The notes below the pieces were generated by a model. It made no database searches. It saw only the letters and a list, made by a program, of their open reading frames with translations, and was not told where the DNA came from. A DNA stretch of 64,000 nt from Streptomyces roseifaciens (lineage in GTDB: Bacteria > Actinomycetota > Actinomycetes > Streptomycetales > Streptomycetaceae), in contig NZ_LNBE01000004.1 of the NCBI RefSeq assembly GCF_001445655.1, positions 186,001 to 250,000 of the forward strand, given 5' to 3'. Of the stretch, positions 25,732 through 34,851 are shown one piece after another; positions within the stretch are counted from its first letter, which is position 1, and the number at the start of each line of letters is the position of its first letter. The position numbers were made by a program, and so were the translations under genes.

Positions 25732-26670
25732 TCAGGACTCCTGTTGGGAGAGGGCGCGGACGGTACGGGACGGGCTGGGCCGCCCCAGCTGCTCGGCCAT
25801 CCACACGCTGGTGGCGGTGAGCAGGCCGAGATCGACCCCGGTGTCGACACCGAGGCCGGCCAGCATCCAGAGAAGGTCTTCGGTGGCGAGGTTGCCCGTG
25901 GCGCTCTTCGCGTACGGGCAGCCGCCGAGGCCGCCGGCGGAGGCGTCGACGGTGGTGACGCCGTGCCGCAGGGCGGCCAGCGTGTTGGACAGGGCCTGGC
26001 CGTAGGTGTCGTGGAAGTGCACGGCCAGCCGGCCGGTCTCCACGCCCGCTTCGTTCAGGGCGGTCAGCAGGGCGGTGACGTGGCCGGGCGTGGCCACGCC
26101 GATCGTGTCGCCCAGGCTCAGCTCGTCGCAGCCGAGGTCCAGCAGGCGGCGGGCGACGCGGACGACCTGCTCCAGCGGGACGGCGCCCTCCCAGGGGTCG
26201 CCGAAGCACATGGACAGATAGCCGCGCACCCCCAGGCCCGCCTCGCGGGCCACGGCCACGACCGGCGCGAACATCTCCAGCGACTCGTCGACCGTGCGGT
26301 TGAGGTTCGCCTTGGCGAAGGACTCCGTGGCGCTGCCGAAGACGGCGACCTCGCGGGCGCCGAGGTCGAGGGCGCGCTGCAGGCCGCGGGCGTTGGGCAC
26401 GAGGACGGGCAGGCGGGCGTCCACGCCGTCCAGCAGGGGCATCAGCCGTTCGGCGTCCGCGAGCTGCGGGACCCACTTGGGGTGCACGAAGCTCGTGGCC
26501 TCCACGGTGCCGAGGCCCGCCGCGGCGAGGCGGCGGATGAACTCCGCCTTCACCTCGACCGGGACGACCGTCTTCTCGTTCTGCAGGCCGTCGCGCGGGC
26601 CCACCTCGTGGATCCGGACGCGGGAGGGGAGGCCGGGCTCCGGCACGGCCATGGGCAGTCCGCTGATCAT
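25732..26670 (-). CDS. Hydroxymethylglutaryl-CoA lyase
   Basis: Splits HMG-CoA into acetoacetate and acetyl-CoA, the last step of leucine breakdown. It is a TIM-barrel enzyme of 312 aa. EVGPRDGLQNEK near residue 30 holds the metal-binding Asp and substrate Arg, SLGDTIGVATPG and HFHDTYGQALSN hold further metal ligands, and GGLGGCPYAKSATGN has the catalytic Cys loop. The ATG overlaps the stop of the carboxylase alpha-subunit gene (ATGA). The usual symbol is mvaB or hmgL. Confidence 0.94.
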   Translation of the reverse strand: MISGLPMAVPEPGLPSRVRIHEVGPRDGLQNEKTVVPVEVKAEFIRRLAAAGLGTVEATSFVHPKWVPQLADAERLMPLLDGVDARLPVLVPNARGLQRALDLGAREVAVFGSATESFAKANLNRTVDESLEMFAPVVAVAREAGLGVRGYLSMCFGDPWEGAVPLEQVVRVARRLLDLGCDELSLGDTIGVATPGHVTALLTALNEAGVETGRLAVHFHDTYGQALSNTLAALRHGVTTVDASAGGLGGCPYAKSATGNLATEDLLWMLAGLGVDTGVDLGLLTATSVWMAEQLGRPSPSRTVRALSQQES

Positions 26671-28814
26671 GATTTCTCCGCGGGCGCGGCGGGCGTGACG
26701 ACCGCCAGCACCTGGTCCATGGCGACCGTGGCGCCGGCCGTCACGTCGAGCTCGGAGACGGTGCCGTCGTGCGGGGCGGAGATGACGTGCTCCATCTTCA
26801 TCGCCTCCACCACGAGCAGGCTCTGCCCGGCGCTGACGAACTCGCCCACGCTCGCCTTGACGACGGTGACGGTGCCGGGCATGGGGGCGGTGAGGGTGTC
26901 CACGCCGCCCGCTCCCGCGCCGCCGCCCGCGGCCCCGACGGGGTCGTGGTCGCGGACGTGCCAGGCGTCGCCGTCACGGCCGAGCCAGATGCCCTCCGGG
27001 CCGGGGGCGGTGGTGAAGTGCCGGGTGACACCGTCGTAGTGGAGGGTGATGCCGCCTCCGGCACCGGCCCCCGGGTGCGGCACCGGCTGTGCGCCGCCGG
27101 CCGCGCCGGGCCCGGCGGCTGCCAGGCCGGCGGAGACCGGGGCCGCCCCGGGCGGCGCCGTGTCCGCGGCGGAGGCCGAGGCCGGGAGCTGCCCGCTGCC
27201 CGTGGCGGGCACAGGGGCGTCCACGACCACCTGCGCATGTCGCGCGGTGCCGCGCACCCGTACCGTCACCGGCTCGCGGCCCGGCACGCGCAGGTGGTGC
27301 GGCGTCCATGCCGGTTCGCCGCCCAGGCGCCAGCCCGACGGGGCCGAGAACGGGTCCACCCAGCCGTGGGGCACGGGCTCCAGCCCCTGCTGCCGCAGCA
27401 GTGCCGCTGCCGCGTACGCCTCGGCCGGCACCTCCTGCTCCACCAGCGCGACCGCGTCGCGGTCGACGAGGCCCGTGTCGAGCGCGCCCGCCACCACGTC
27501 CGGATGCGCCAGCAGCCGCCGCAGGAAGCCCGCGTTGGTGTCGACGCCCAGGACGACCGTGCCCGCGAGGGCGGCCCGCAGGCGGCGCAGGGCCGTCTCC
27601 CGGTCGGGGCCGTGGGCGATCACCTTGGCGAGCATGGGGTCGTAGGACGTGCCGACGTCCGTGCCCTCCATCAGGCCCGAGTCGACGCGGACGCCCTCGC
27701 CCGAGGGCTCGCGCAGCAGCCGCACCGTGCCCGCGGACGGCAGGAAGTCGACCCGGGCGCCGTCGGCGCTCACGCGCGCGGTCTCGGCGCAGATGCGGGC
27801 CTCCACAGCGTGGCCGCGGAGGGTCACCTGCTCCTGGGAGACGTCCAGCCGCTCGCCGGCGGCGACCCGCACCTGCCACTCGACCAGATCCAGGCCGGTG
27901 ATCATCTCGGTGACGGGGTGCTCGACCTGGAGGCGGGTGTTCATCTCCATGAAGTAGTACGAGGCGGGGTCGTCGCCCGGCACGATGAACTCGACCGTGC
28001 CCGCGCCCGCATAGCCGCAGGAGCGCGCGGCCTGGACCGCCGCCTCGCCCATCGCGGCGCGCGTGGCCTCGTCGAGGAACGGCGAGGGCGCCTCCTCGAT
28101 GATTTTCTGGTGGCGGCGCTGCAGGGAGCACTCGCGCTCGCCCAGGTGGATCGCGTGGCCGTGGCCGTCGGCCAGGACCTGGATCTCGATGTGGCGGGGG
28201 CGGTCGATCCAGCGTTCGACGAGGAGGGTGTCGTCGCCGAAGGAGCCGCGGGCCTCGCGCCGGGCGGCGGCGATCTCCTCGCCCAGCAGGGCTGCGTCGC
28301 GCACGAGGCGCATGCCCTTGCCGCCGCCGCCCGCGGAGGGCTTGAGCAGCACGGGCATGCCGATGGCGAGGGCGGCGGCCTCGAGCTCGGCGTCGGTCAG
28401 GCCGCTGCCGGAGGAGCCGGGCACCACGGGCACGCCCGCGGCTTGCACGGTCTCCTTGGCCCGGATCTTGTCGCCCATCAGCTCGATGGCACCGGCCGGC
28501 GGGCCGATGAAGGCGAGCCCGGCGTCGGCGCAGGCACGGGCGAAGGCGGCGTTCTCGGCGAGGAAGCCGTAGCCGGGGTGGACGGCCTGGGCGCCGGTGC
28601 GGGCTGCGGCCTCCAGCAGGCGCGGTATCGACAGATAGCTCTCCGCGGCCGCGGCCGGGCCGATCCGCACGGCGGTGTCGGCCTCGCGGACGTGCCGGGC
28701 TTCGGCATCGGCGTCGCTGAAGACGGCGACCGAACGGATGCCGAGCGCGCGCAGCGTGCGGATGACCCGGACGGCGATCTCGCCCCGGTTGGCGACAAGG
28801 ACAGTCTCGAACAT
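26667..28814 (-). CDS. Acyl-CoA carboxylase alpha subunit (biotin carboxylase + BCCP)
   Basis: A 715-aa biotin-dependent carboxylase chain. The biotin carboxylase domain (about 1-450) has GYGFLAENAAFA, KPSAGGGGKGMRLV, ERECSLQRRHQK and EMNTRLQVEHPVTE. A BT-like linker region (about 460-640) contains an unusually long Ala/Gly/Pro stretch. The biotinyl domain is C-terminal, with the biotin Lys in VEAMKMEH. With the beta subunit upstream it forms a methylcrotonyl-CoA-type carboxylase. ATG 28814 has GAGG six bases upstream. 8 nt after the beta-subunit gene. Confidence 0.93.
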   Translation of the reverse strand: MFETVLVANRGEIAVRVIRTLRALGIRSVAVFSDADAEARHVREADTAVRIGPAAAAESYLSIPRLLEAAARTGAQAVHPGYGFLAENAAFARACADAGLAFIGPPAGAIELMGDKIRAKETVQAAGVPVVPGSSGSGLTDAELEAAALAIGMPVLLKPSAGGGGKGMRLVRDAALLGEEIAAARREARGSFGDDTLLVERWIDRPRHIEIQVLADGHGHAIHLGERECSLQRRHQKIIEEAPSPFLDEATRAAMGEAAVQAARSCGYAGAGTVEFIVPGDDPASYYFMEMNTRLQVEHPVTEMITGLDLVEWQVRVAAGERLDVSQEQVTLRGHAVEARICAETARVSADGARVDFLPSAGTVRLLREPSGEGVRVDSGLMEGTDVGTSYDPMLAKVIAHGPDRETALRRLRAALAGTVVLGVDTNAGFLRRLLAHPDVVAGALDTGLVDRDAVALVEQEVPAEAYAAAALLRQQGLEPVPHGWVDPFSAPSGWRLGGEPAWTPHHLRVPGREPVTVRVRGTARHAQVVVDAPVPATGSGQLPASASAADTAPPGAAPVSAGLAAAGPGAAGGAQPVPHPGAGAGGGITLHYDGVTRHFTTAPGPEGIWLGRDGDAWHVRDHDPVGAAGGGAGAGGVDTLTAPMPGTVTVVKASVGEFVSAGQSLLVVEAMKMEHVISAPHDGTVSELDVTAGATVAMDQVLAVVTPAAPAEKS

Positions 28815-28822
28815 GCTCCGCC

Positions 28823-30454
28823 TCACATCCGGAAGACGCCGTAGCCGGGCGCGGTGGTGTCCTTCTCGGACAGGGGGGCGTTGGCGCAGGCCGTCAGCGC
28901 CAGGCCCAGCACTTGCCGGGTCTCCAGGGGGTCGATGACGCCGTCGTCCCACAGGCGTGCGGTGGCGTAGTAGGCGCTGCCCTGGGTGTCGTACTGCTCG
29001 CGGATCGGGGCGCGGAACGCGTCCTCCTCCTCGGTGCTCCAGCTCTCGCCGCGGGCTTCGAGCTGGTCGCGCTTGACGGTGGCGAGGACGGAGGCCGCCT
29101 GTTCGCCGCCCATGACGGAGATCTTGGCGTTGGGCCACATCCACAGGAAGCGCGGCGAATAGGCCCGGCCGCACATCGAGTAGTTGCCGGCGCCGTAGGA
29201 GCCGCCGATGACGACGGTGAGCTTGGGGACGCGGGTGCAGGCCACGGCCGTCACCATCTTCGCGCCGTGCTTGGCGATGCCGCCCGCCTCGTACTGCCGG
29301 CCGACCATGAAGCCGGAGATGTTCTGCAGGAAGACCAGGGGGATGCCGCGCTGGTCGCACAGCTCGATGAAGTGCGCGCCCTTCTGGGCGGATTCGGAGA
29401 ACAGGATGCCGTTGTTGGCGACGATGCCGACGGGGTGGCCGTGGATGCGGGCGAAGCCGGTCACCAGCGTCTGCCCGAACTCGGCCTTGAACTCGGCGAA
29501 CCGCGAGCCGTCGACGACGCGGGCGATGACCTCGCGCACGTCGTACGGGGTGCGCGAGTCGACCGGGACGGCGCCGTAGAGCCCGGCGGGATCGACGGCC
29601 GGCGCCTCGGCAGGCTCGACGGGCCAGGGGAGGGCGCCCCGCTCGGGGAGCGTGGAGACGATCGTCCGGACGATCCGCAGGGCGTGCTCGTCGCTCTCCG
29701 CGAGGTGGTCGGTGACGCCCGACACCTTGGAGTGGACCTCGCCGCCGCCCAGCTCCTCGGCCGTGACGACCTCGCCCGTGGCGGCCTTCACCAGCGGGGG
29801 GCCGCCCAGGAAGATCGTGCCCTGGCCGCGGACGATCACCGCTTCGTCGCTCATCGCCGGGACGTAGGCGCCGCCGGCGGTGCAGGAGCCCAGGACCGCG
29901 GCGATCTGCGGGATGCCCGCGCCGGACATCCGCGCCTGGTTGTAGAAGATGCGGCCGAAGTGGTCGCGGTCGGGGAAGACCTCGTCCTGCATGGGGAGGA
30001 AGGCGCCGCCCGAGTCCACCAGGTACAGGCAGGGCAGCCGGTTCTCCAGGGCGATCTCCTGCGCGCGCAGGTGCTTCTTGACCGTCATCGGGTAGTACGT
30101 ACCGCCCTTGACGGTGGCGTCGTTGGCGACGATCACCACTTCGCGCCCGGAGACCCGGCCGATCCCGGAGATGACGCCCGCGGCCGGCGCGGCCCCGCCG
30201 TACATCCCCTCGGCGGCCAGCGGGGCGAGCTCCAGGAAGGGCGAGCCGGGGTCCAGCAGGGCGTCGACGCGGTCGCGCGGCAGCAGTTTGCCGCGGGCGG
30301 TGTGCCGGGCCCGGGCCCGTTCCCCGCCGCCGAGCCGCGCCGCGGCCAGCCGCTCCCGCAGCTCCGCGGACAGCTCGCGGTGCGCGGCCTCGTTCACCCG
30401 CCAGGCGTCGGACGCCGGATCGGCGGCGCTCCCCAGCGCCGGTGCCTGCTGCAT
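28823..30454 (-). CDS. Acyl-CoA carboxylase beta subunit (methylcrotonyl-CoA type)
   Basis: Carboxyltransferase of 543 aa that moves CO2 from biotin to the acyl-CoA. Signatures are the N-terminal [75 protein letters not shown] and [20 protein letters not shown]. This matches MCC beta rather than propionyl-CoA carboxylase. First gene of a four-gene operon ending in acyl-CoA dehydrogenase. AAGGGAG lies upstream of the ATG. Two 16-bp operators lie between it and the divergent TetR gene. Confidence 0.93.
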   Translation of the reverse strand: MQQAPALGSAADPASDAWRVNEAAHRELSAELRERLAAARLGGGERARARHTARGKLLPRDRVDALLDPGSPFLELAPLAAEGMYGGAAPAAGVISGIGRVSGREVVIVANDATVKGGTYYPMTVKKHLRAQEIALENRLPCLYLVDSGGAFLPMQDEVFPDRDHFGRIFYNQARMSGAGIPQIAAVLGSCTAGGAYVPAMSDEAVIVRGQGTIFLGGPPLVKAATGEVVTAEELGGGEVHSKVSGVTDHLAESDEHALRIVRTIVSTLPERGALPWPVEPAEAPAVDPAGLYGAVPVDSRTPYDVREVIARVVDGSRFAEFKAEFGQTLVTGFARIHGHPVGIVANNGILFSESAQKGAHFIELCDQRGIPLVFLQNISGFMVGRQYEAGGIAKHGAKMVTAVACTRVPKLTVVIGGSYGAGNYSMCGRAYSPRFLWMWPNAKISVMGGEQAASVLATVKRDQLEARGESWSTEEEDAFRAPIREQYDTQGSAYYATARLWDDGVIDPLETRQVLGLALTACANAPLSEKDTTAPGYGVFRM

Positions 30455-30491
30455 GTACTCGAGCTCCCTTGCTCGGTCACTGAGCCGCTCG

Positions 30492-30507
30492 GTTAATGAG
30501 CGTTAAC
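30492..30507. promoter_or_regulatory. 16-bp palindromic operator A
   Basis: GTTAATGAGCGTTAAC: GTTAA and TTAAC arms around a 6-nt core. It matches operator B (30521-30536) at 12 of 16 positions with all arm bases kept. It lies in the divergent promoter region of the carboxylase operon and the TetR gene. Confidence 0.7.
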
Positions 30508-30520
30508 ACGTTTCCTTCAG

Positions 30521-30536
30521 GTTAACGACCACTAAC
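30521..30536. promoter_or_regulatory. 16-bp palindromic operator B
   Basis: GTTAACGACCACTAAC, same pattern as operator A, with centres 29 bp apart. It overlaps the putative -35 of the TetR gene, so binding would block that promoter, consistent with autoregulation. Confidence 0.7.
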
Positions 30537-30551
30537 GCCGCTGTCTAGAAT
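30522..30551 (+). promoter_or_regulatory. Putative promoter of the TetR gene, leaderless transcript
   Basis: -35 TTAACG (30522-30527), 18-nt spacer, -10 TAGAAT (30546-30551). The GTG start codon at 30559 lies 7 nt after the -10, so the mRNA probably starts at or next to the start codon. No ribosome site precedes the GTG, which agrees with leaderless translation. Confidence 0.6.
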
Positions 30552-30558
30552 CTCTTTC

Positions 30559-31287
30559 GTGAACGACGCACCAACCCGGACCACCCCGGCACCCGCCGCC
30601 CCCACCCGCCGCGAGCAGATCCTCCGGGAGGCGGCCCGCCTCTTCGCGGAGCGCGGCTTCCACGGCGTGGGGGTCGACGAGATAGGCGCCGCGGTCGGCA
30701 TCAGCGGGCCCGGCCTCTACCGGCACTTCGCCGGCAAGGACGCGATGCTCGCCGAGCTCCTGGTCGGCATCAGCGAGCGGCTCTTCGCGGGCGGGCAGCG
30801 TCGCGTCGTCGACGCCGTCTCGACGGGCGAGGGCCCGGCCGCCGTCCTCGGCTCCCTGATCGACGGCCACATCGACTTCGCCCTCGACGACCGGGCCCTG
30901 ATCACCCTCCACGACCGCGAGCTGGGCCAGCTGCGCGACAGCGACCGCAAGCGGGTCCGCTCGCTGCAGCGGCAGTACGTGGAGCTGTGGGTCGACGTCG
31001 TCGGCCGCCTGCACCCGGACTCCGGCGAGGCGGAGGTGCGCGCCGCCGTCCACGCCGTCTTCGGCCTCCTCAACTCCACCCCGCACCTCGGCCGCCCCGG
31101 CGCGCTCCCCGGCCGCACGGCCACGGCGGCCCTGCTGCGCCGTCTGGCCCACGGGGCCTTCGCGTCGCTGACGGACGGCGGGCCGGCAGCGCCTGCCGGG
31201 ACGACTGCCGGGACGACTGCCGAGGCGGCCGCTGAGACGTCTGCCGAGACACCCCCCGAGACGCCCGCCGAGCCGTCCGCCGGCTGA
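30559..31287 (+). CDS. TetR-family regulator of the carboxylase operon
   Basis: A repressor of 242 aa. The N-terminal HTH (about 15-65) reads REQILREAARLFAERGFHG and ISGPGLYRHFAGKDAMLAEL. The ligand-binding domain follows, probably sensing an acyl-CoA. The last 50 residues are a Thr/Ala/Glu/Pro repeat tail (GTTAGTTAEAAAETSAETPP) built from near-identical codon blocks. It is divergent from the leucine-type operon with two palindromes between, so it is the likely regulator of that operon and of itself. GTG start without ribosome site; see the promoter entry. Confidence 0.9.
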   Translation: MNDAPTRTTPAPAAPTRREQILREAARLFAERGFHGVGVDEIGAAVGISGPGLYRHFAGKDAMLAELLVGISERLFAGGQRRVVDAVSTGEGPAAVLGSLIDGHIDFALDDRALITLHDRELGQLRDSDRKRVRSLQRQYVELWVDVVGRLHPDSGEAEVRAAVHAVFGLLNSTPHLGRPGALPGRTATAALLRRLAHGAFASLTDGGPAAPAGTTAGTTAEAAAETSAETPPETPAEPSAG

Positions 31288-31353
31288 CCTGCCCGGGTCA
31301 CCCGTTCGGGCCAGTCCACTCTGGACAGTCCTGGTGACTCCCCGGTAGCTTTC

Positions 31354-31377
31354 GCCTGAGCAAGCGCTTGGCCAGGC
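31354..31377. promoter_or_regulatory. Palindromic operator upstream of second acyl-CoA dehydrogenase
   Basis: A 24-bp element with CAAGCGCTTG (31361-31370) as perfect core and matching GCCTG/CAGGC ends; 20 of 24 bases are symmetric. It lies 45 nt upstream of the start codon and has the size of a TetR operator. It differs from the GTTAAC-type sites, so another regulator is likely. Confidence 0.55.
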
Positions 31378-31421
31378 ATGAGCCCGGGGTCGCCGGGCCC
31401 GCACGAGGGGAATGGCAGCCA

Positions 31422-32579
31422 ATGCGTCGCACGGTGTACAGCGAGGACCACGAGGCCTTCCGCGAGACGATCCGCGACTTCATCGCGGCCGAGGTCGTGC
31501 CGGTCTACGACGAGTGGCGCGAGGCGGGTTCGGCGCCCCGGGAGTTCTACAAGAAGCTCGGCGAGCTGGGTGTCTTCGGCATCGAGGTGCCCGAGGAGTA
31601 CGGCGGCGCGGGCGAGAGCAGCTTCAAGTTCCAGGCCGTCATCGCCGAGGAGTGCGCCCGGGTGGGCGTGAGCTTCGGCGGCAGCAGCGTGCACACCGCG
31701 CTCTGCCTGCCCTACCTCCTGAAGTACGCGACCGAGGAGCAGAAGCGGCGCTGGCTTCCCTCCTTCGTCTCCGGCGACATGATGACCGCCATCGCCATGA
31801 CCGAGCCCGGCACCGGCTCGGACCTGGCCGGCATGAAGACCACCGCCAGGCTCTCCGAGGACGGCACGCACTACGTCCTCAACGGTGCGAAGACCTTCAT
31901 CACCGGCGGGGTCCACGCCGACCGGGTGCTCGTGTGCGCGCGCACCGCCCCGCCCACCCCCGAGGACCGGCGCGGCGGCATCTCCATCCTCGTCGTCGAC
32001 ACCGCCTCCGAGGGCTACGCGGTCGGCCGCAAGCTGGAGAAGCTCGGCCTCAAGACCTCCGACACCGCCGAACTCTCCTTCACCGACGTCAAGGTGCCCG
32101 TGGAGGACCTCCTCGGCGAGGAGGGCAAGGCGTTCGGCTACCTCGGCCACAACCTCCCCCAGGAGCGGCTGGCCATCGCCGTCGGCGCGTACGCCCAGTC
32201 CGCCGCGGCCGTGGAGTTCGCCAAGGCCTACGTCCGGGACCGCACCGTCTTCGGGCAGTCGGTCGCCGCGTTCCAGAACACCAAGTTCGTGCTGGCCGAC
32301 TGCAAGTCCGAGGTCGACGCGATGCAGGCGGTCGTCGACCGCGCCCTCGACGCGCACGACGCCGGTGAGCTGACCCCGGCCGACGCCGCGTCCGCGAAGC
32401 TCTTCACCACCGAGCGCGCAGCAGCCGTCATCGACAAGTGCCTGCAGCTCCACGGCGGTTACGGCTACATGATGGAGTACCCCATCGCCCGCCTGTACGC
32501 GGACACCCGCGTGACCCGCATCTACGGCGGCACCAGCGAGGTCATGCGGTCCATCGTCGCCAAGTCGATGGGCCTGTAG
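31422..32579 (+). CDS. Acyl-CoA dehydrogenase
   Basis: FAD-dependent enzyme, 385 aa. Signatures are AIAMTEPGTGSDLAGMKTTA, HYVLNGAKTFITGG and the C-terminal QLHGGYGYMMEYPIARLYAD with RIYGGTSEVMRSI; here Gly replaces the Glu of the IYEGTSE box, so the catalytic base may sit elsewhere, as in the isovaleryl and long-chain types. ATG 31422 is chosen because the family N-terminus (RRTVYSEDHEAFRETIRDF) begins there; GAGGGG is 11 nt upstream. Followed 20 nt later by a thioesterase gene, so the two form a fatty-acyl unit. Confidence 0.9.
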   Translation: MRRTVYSEDHEAFRETIRDFIAAEVVPVYDEWREAGSAPREFYKKLGELGVFGIEVPEEYGGAGESSFKFQAVIAEECARVGVSFGGSSVHTALCLPYLLKYATEEQKRRWLPSFVSGDMMTAIAMTEPGTGSDLAGMKTTARLSEDGTHYVLNGAKTFITGGVHADRVLVCARTAPPTPEDRRGGISILVVDTASEGYAVGRKLEKLGLKTSDTAELSFTDVKVPVEDLLGEEGKAFGYLGHNLPQERLAIAVGAYAQSAAAVEFAKAYVRDRTVFGQSVAAFQNTKFVLADCKSEVDAMQAVVDRALDAHDAGELTPADAASAKLFTTERAAAVIDKCLQLHGGYGYMMEYPIARLYADTRVTRIYGGTSEVMRSIVAKSMGL

Positions 32580-32599
32580 GCCGGTAAGCCCTTATCACC

Positions 32600-33514
32600 A
32601 TGAACGAGCCCCTTACCCAGCCCCTTACCCGCACCCCGCTGGACGACCTGCTCGCCCTGCTCGACCTGGAGCAGATCGAGGAGAACATCTTCCGCGGCAC
32701 CACCGGCCGCGCCATCCTCGTGCCGCGCGTCTTCGGCGGCCAGGTCGCCGCGCAGGCCCTGGTCGCCGCCGGGCGCACGGTCCCCGCGGACCGTGCCCCG
32801 CACTCCCTGCACTCCTACTTCCTGCGGCCCGGCGACCCCGCCGTGCCGATCGTCTACACCGTCGACCGCATCCGCGACGGCGGCTCCTTCACCACGCGCC
32901 GCGTCGTGGCCGTCCAGCACGGGCAGCCGATCTTCCACCTGTCGGCGTCCTTCCAGCGCCACGAGGAAGGCCTCGAGCACCAGGAGGCCATGCCGCCCGC
33001 GCCGGACCCGCAGACCCTGCCCACGGCGGCCGAGATGCTGCCCCGGTACGCGGAGCTCCTGGGCGGTCCCGACGTCGTGGACCGCATCCTGGACGCCCGC
33101 TCGGCGGTCGACCTGCGGTACGCGGACCAGCCGCCGTTCGGCAGCGTGGGGGAGCCGCGCGAGCCGAAGTCGCAGGTTTGGTTCCGTACCAACGGCAAAC
33201 TGGCCGACGACCCCCTGCTGCACATCTGCCTGGCCACCTACGTGTCCGACATGACGCTCCTCGACTCCGTCCTGCTGGCCCACGGCCGCGGCGGCTGGGC
33301 CGTCGGCGACGTCGTCGGCGCGAGCCTGGACCACGCCATGTGGTTCCACCGCCCGTTCCGCGCCGACGAGTGGCTGCTGTACGACCAGGAGAGCCCCACC
33401 TCGCAGGGCGGCCGCGGCCTGGCCCGGGGGCGGATCTTCACCGAGAGCGGGCAGCTGGCGGTGTCGGTGATCCAGGAGGGCGTGGTCAGGGTTCCCCGTC
33501 CGCGGGCCCGGTGA
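32600..33514 (+). CDS. tesB: Acyl-CoA thioesterase II
   Basis: Double-hotdog thioesterase, 304 aa, that frees fatty acids and CoA from acyl-CoA. Motifs: RVFGGQVAAQALVAAGRTV, LHSYFLRPGDP, and GGSFTTRRVVAVQHG. The catalytic triad region includes YVSDMTLLDSVLLAHG (Asp), LDHAMWFHRPFRADEW, and the Ser/Thr-Gln region near SPTSQGGRGLARG. All are as in E. coli TesB. Cotranscribed with the acyl-CoA dehydrogenase upstream. Confidence 0.93.
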   Translation: MNEPLTQPLTRTPLDDLLALLDLEQIEENIFRGTTGRAILVPRVFGGQVAAQALVAAGRTVPADRAPHSLHSYFLRPGDPAVPIVYTVDRIRDGGSFTTRRVVAVQHGQPIFHLSASFQRHEEGLEHQEAMPPAPDPQTLPTAAEMLPRYAELLGGPDVVDRILDARSAVDLRYADQPPFGSVGEPREPKSQVWFRTNGKLADDPLLHICLATYVSDMTLLDSVLLAHGRGGWAVGDVVGASLDHAMWFHRPFRADEWLLYDQESPTSQGGRGLARGRIFTESGQLAVSVIQEGVVRVPRPRAR

Positions 33515-33563
33515 CGTGACTACCCGTTAGAATCGGTGAGTTGACGTCACGGAGGGGGCTGGA

Positions 33564-33809
33564 ATGGCAGGCGCGACCGCGCAGATGGGAACGACCCTCA
33601 GGGGCCTGCTGATGGCGGCGGGAGGGCTGTGCTTCGTCCTCGGCGTCGCCCTGGTCTTCCTCTGGCACTCCTCGCTCGTCGAGCTGACGGGGGCGCCCCG
33701 GCTGGTGGGCTTCCTGGTGTTCCGGGGCGCCGAGGCAGCCCTGATCTGGGGCGGCGCCTGGGTGTGCGTGCGCGGCTGGAACGGCGGCCCCGAGGCGAGG
33801 CAGGGCTAG
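33564..33809 (+). CDS. Small two-helix membrane protein
   Basis: An 81-aa protein with two membrane segments (GLLMAAGGLCFVLGVALVFL and VFRGAEAALIWGGAWVCV) and a short charged end. GGAGGGGG lies upstream of the ATG, supporting translation. It is 49 nt after the thioesterase gene. No function is known to me. Confidence 0.72.
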   Translation: MAGATAQMGTTLRGLLMAAGGLCFVLGVALVFLWHSSLVELTGAPRLVGFLVFRGAEAALIWGGAWVCVRGWNGGPEARQG

Positions 33810-33869
33810 CCGCCCCCGGGCCCCACCGCGCAGGGCCGGCCGCCCCTCGGGGTTCCGTGCCGCGCGGGG

Positions 33870-34682
33870 CTAGCCCTCCGCCGGGAGCCCGTCCAGGGGA
33901 AGCCCCGCCGCCGCCAGCAGGTACGCCGTCATCGGCTCGTAGAAGCGGGGGTCCACCACGTGGTCGTCCATCGGGACGGCCACCTGCAGCGTGCCCTCCG
34001 CCTCCGCGAGGAAGAGCGCCGGGTCGTTGGAGTCCGCGTAGCCCACGGCGTCGATGCCGCGCTGCGCCGCGCAGCCAGCCCAGCCGTGGTCGGCGACGAC
34101 CAGGTCCGGCAGCGGGCGGCCCGCGCGCACCAGGCCGTCGAGGATCGCGGTCATCGGGTGGGGGGAGTGGGTGTGCCAGAGCGTCGCCCCGCCCTCGTAC
34201 ACCGCGACGTCCGCGAACTGCACGACGCAGCCCTCGTCCGCGGTCAGCCCGCCCGGGATCCGGACGATCTCGCAGCCCGCCGCGCGCATGGCCGCGGCCG
34301 TGGTGCGGTGCGTCTCCAGCAGGGCGCCCGGGTGGCCGGTCGCGAAGAGCACCCGCTGCCGGCTCTCCGCCGCCTTGCGCAGCACGTTCGCCATGCGGTC
34401 CAGGGCGTCGGCGGTCAGCTCGGGGTCGATGTGGTCCTGGCCGGCCCGGTGGTTCAGGTCGTCGCTGACGCCGCAGCGCTCCGCCATCACGGCCAGCACG
34501 TCCTGCTCGTCCGTCCAGCGGTCGCCGAGCTCCAGGCCGAACCAGTAGCGGCGGTCGCCGTTCGCCAGCTTGCGGTAGTGGTCGAGGTTGTTCTCGCGCG
34601 GCGTCGCCACCGCGCCGGCGATGCGCGTGCGGACGAGGTGGTCGATCAGTGCGCTGCGGGTCGGTATCGGCATGCCGCTCAT
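33870..34682 (-). CDS. Conserved actinobacterial phosphatase-like protein
   Basis: A 270-aa soluble protein found widely in Streptomyces and commonly labelled phosphatase. Conserved blocks are VATPRENNLDHYRKLANGDR, VLFATGHPGALLETHR, LWHTHSPHPM and DLVVADHGWAGCAAQRGIDA, with YADSNDPALF near the end. His and Asp residues in these blocks could bind metal. I cannot name the substrate. ATG 34682 has GGGGGAG three bases upstream; the in-frame ATG 34673 is an alternative. It is divergent from the agmatinase gene. Confidence 0.75.
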   Translation of the reverse strand: MSGMPIPTRSALIDHLVRTRIAGAVATPRENNLDHYRKLANGDRRYWFGLELGDRWTDEQDVLAVMAERCGVSDDLNHRAGQDHIDPELTADALDRMANVLRKAAESRQRVLFATGHPGALLETHRTTAAAMRAAGCEIVRIPGGLTADEGCVVQFADVAVYEGGATLWHTHSPHPMTAILDGLVRAGRPLPDLVVADHGWAGCAAQRGIDAVGYADSNDPALFLAEAEGTLQVAVPMDDHVVDPRFYEPMTAYLLAAAGLPLDGLPAEG

Positions 34683-34851
34683 TGTCTCCCCCGATCACGT
34701 CGTGCTGGACGCGGTGTCCATATGGAGGGGCCGGACCCACAGTTACGTACATGTGCGGATTCCGCCGCCCTGCCTACCCTCGGGTACGTCCACCGCAGCC
34801 GCCCCGACGTTGGTCCGACCGTAACGCGTCCGTGATTCGAGAGGCACTCGC

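Noticed and set aside
24485..26476. A 663-codon minus-strand frame over the acyl-CoA dehydrogenase and lyase genes
   Set aside because: An out-of-frame shadow on the same strand; the two shorter frames match known enzymes end to end.
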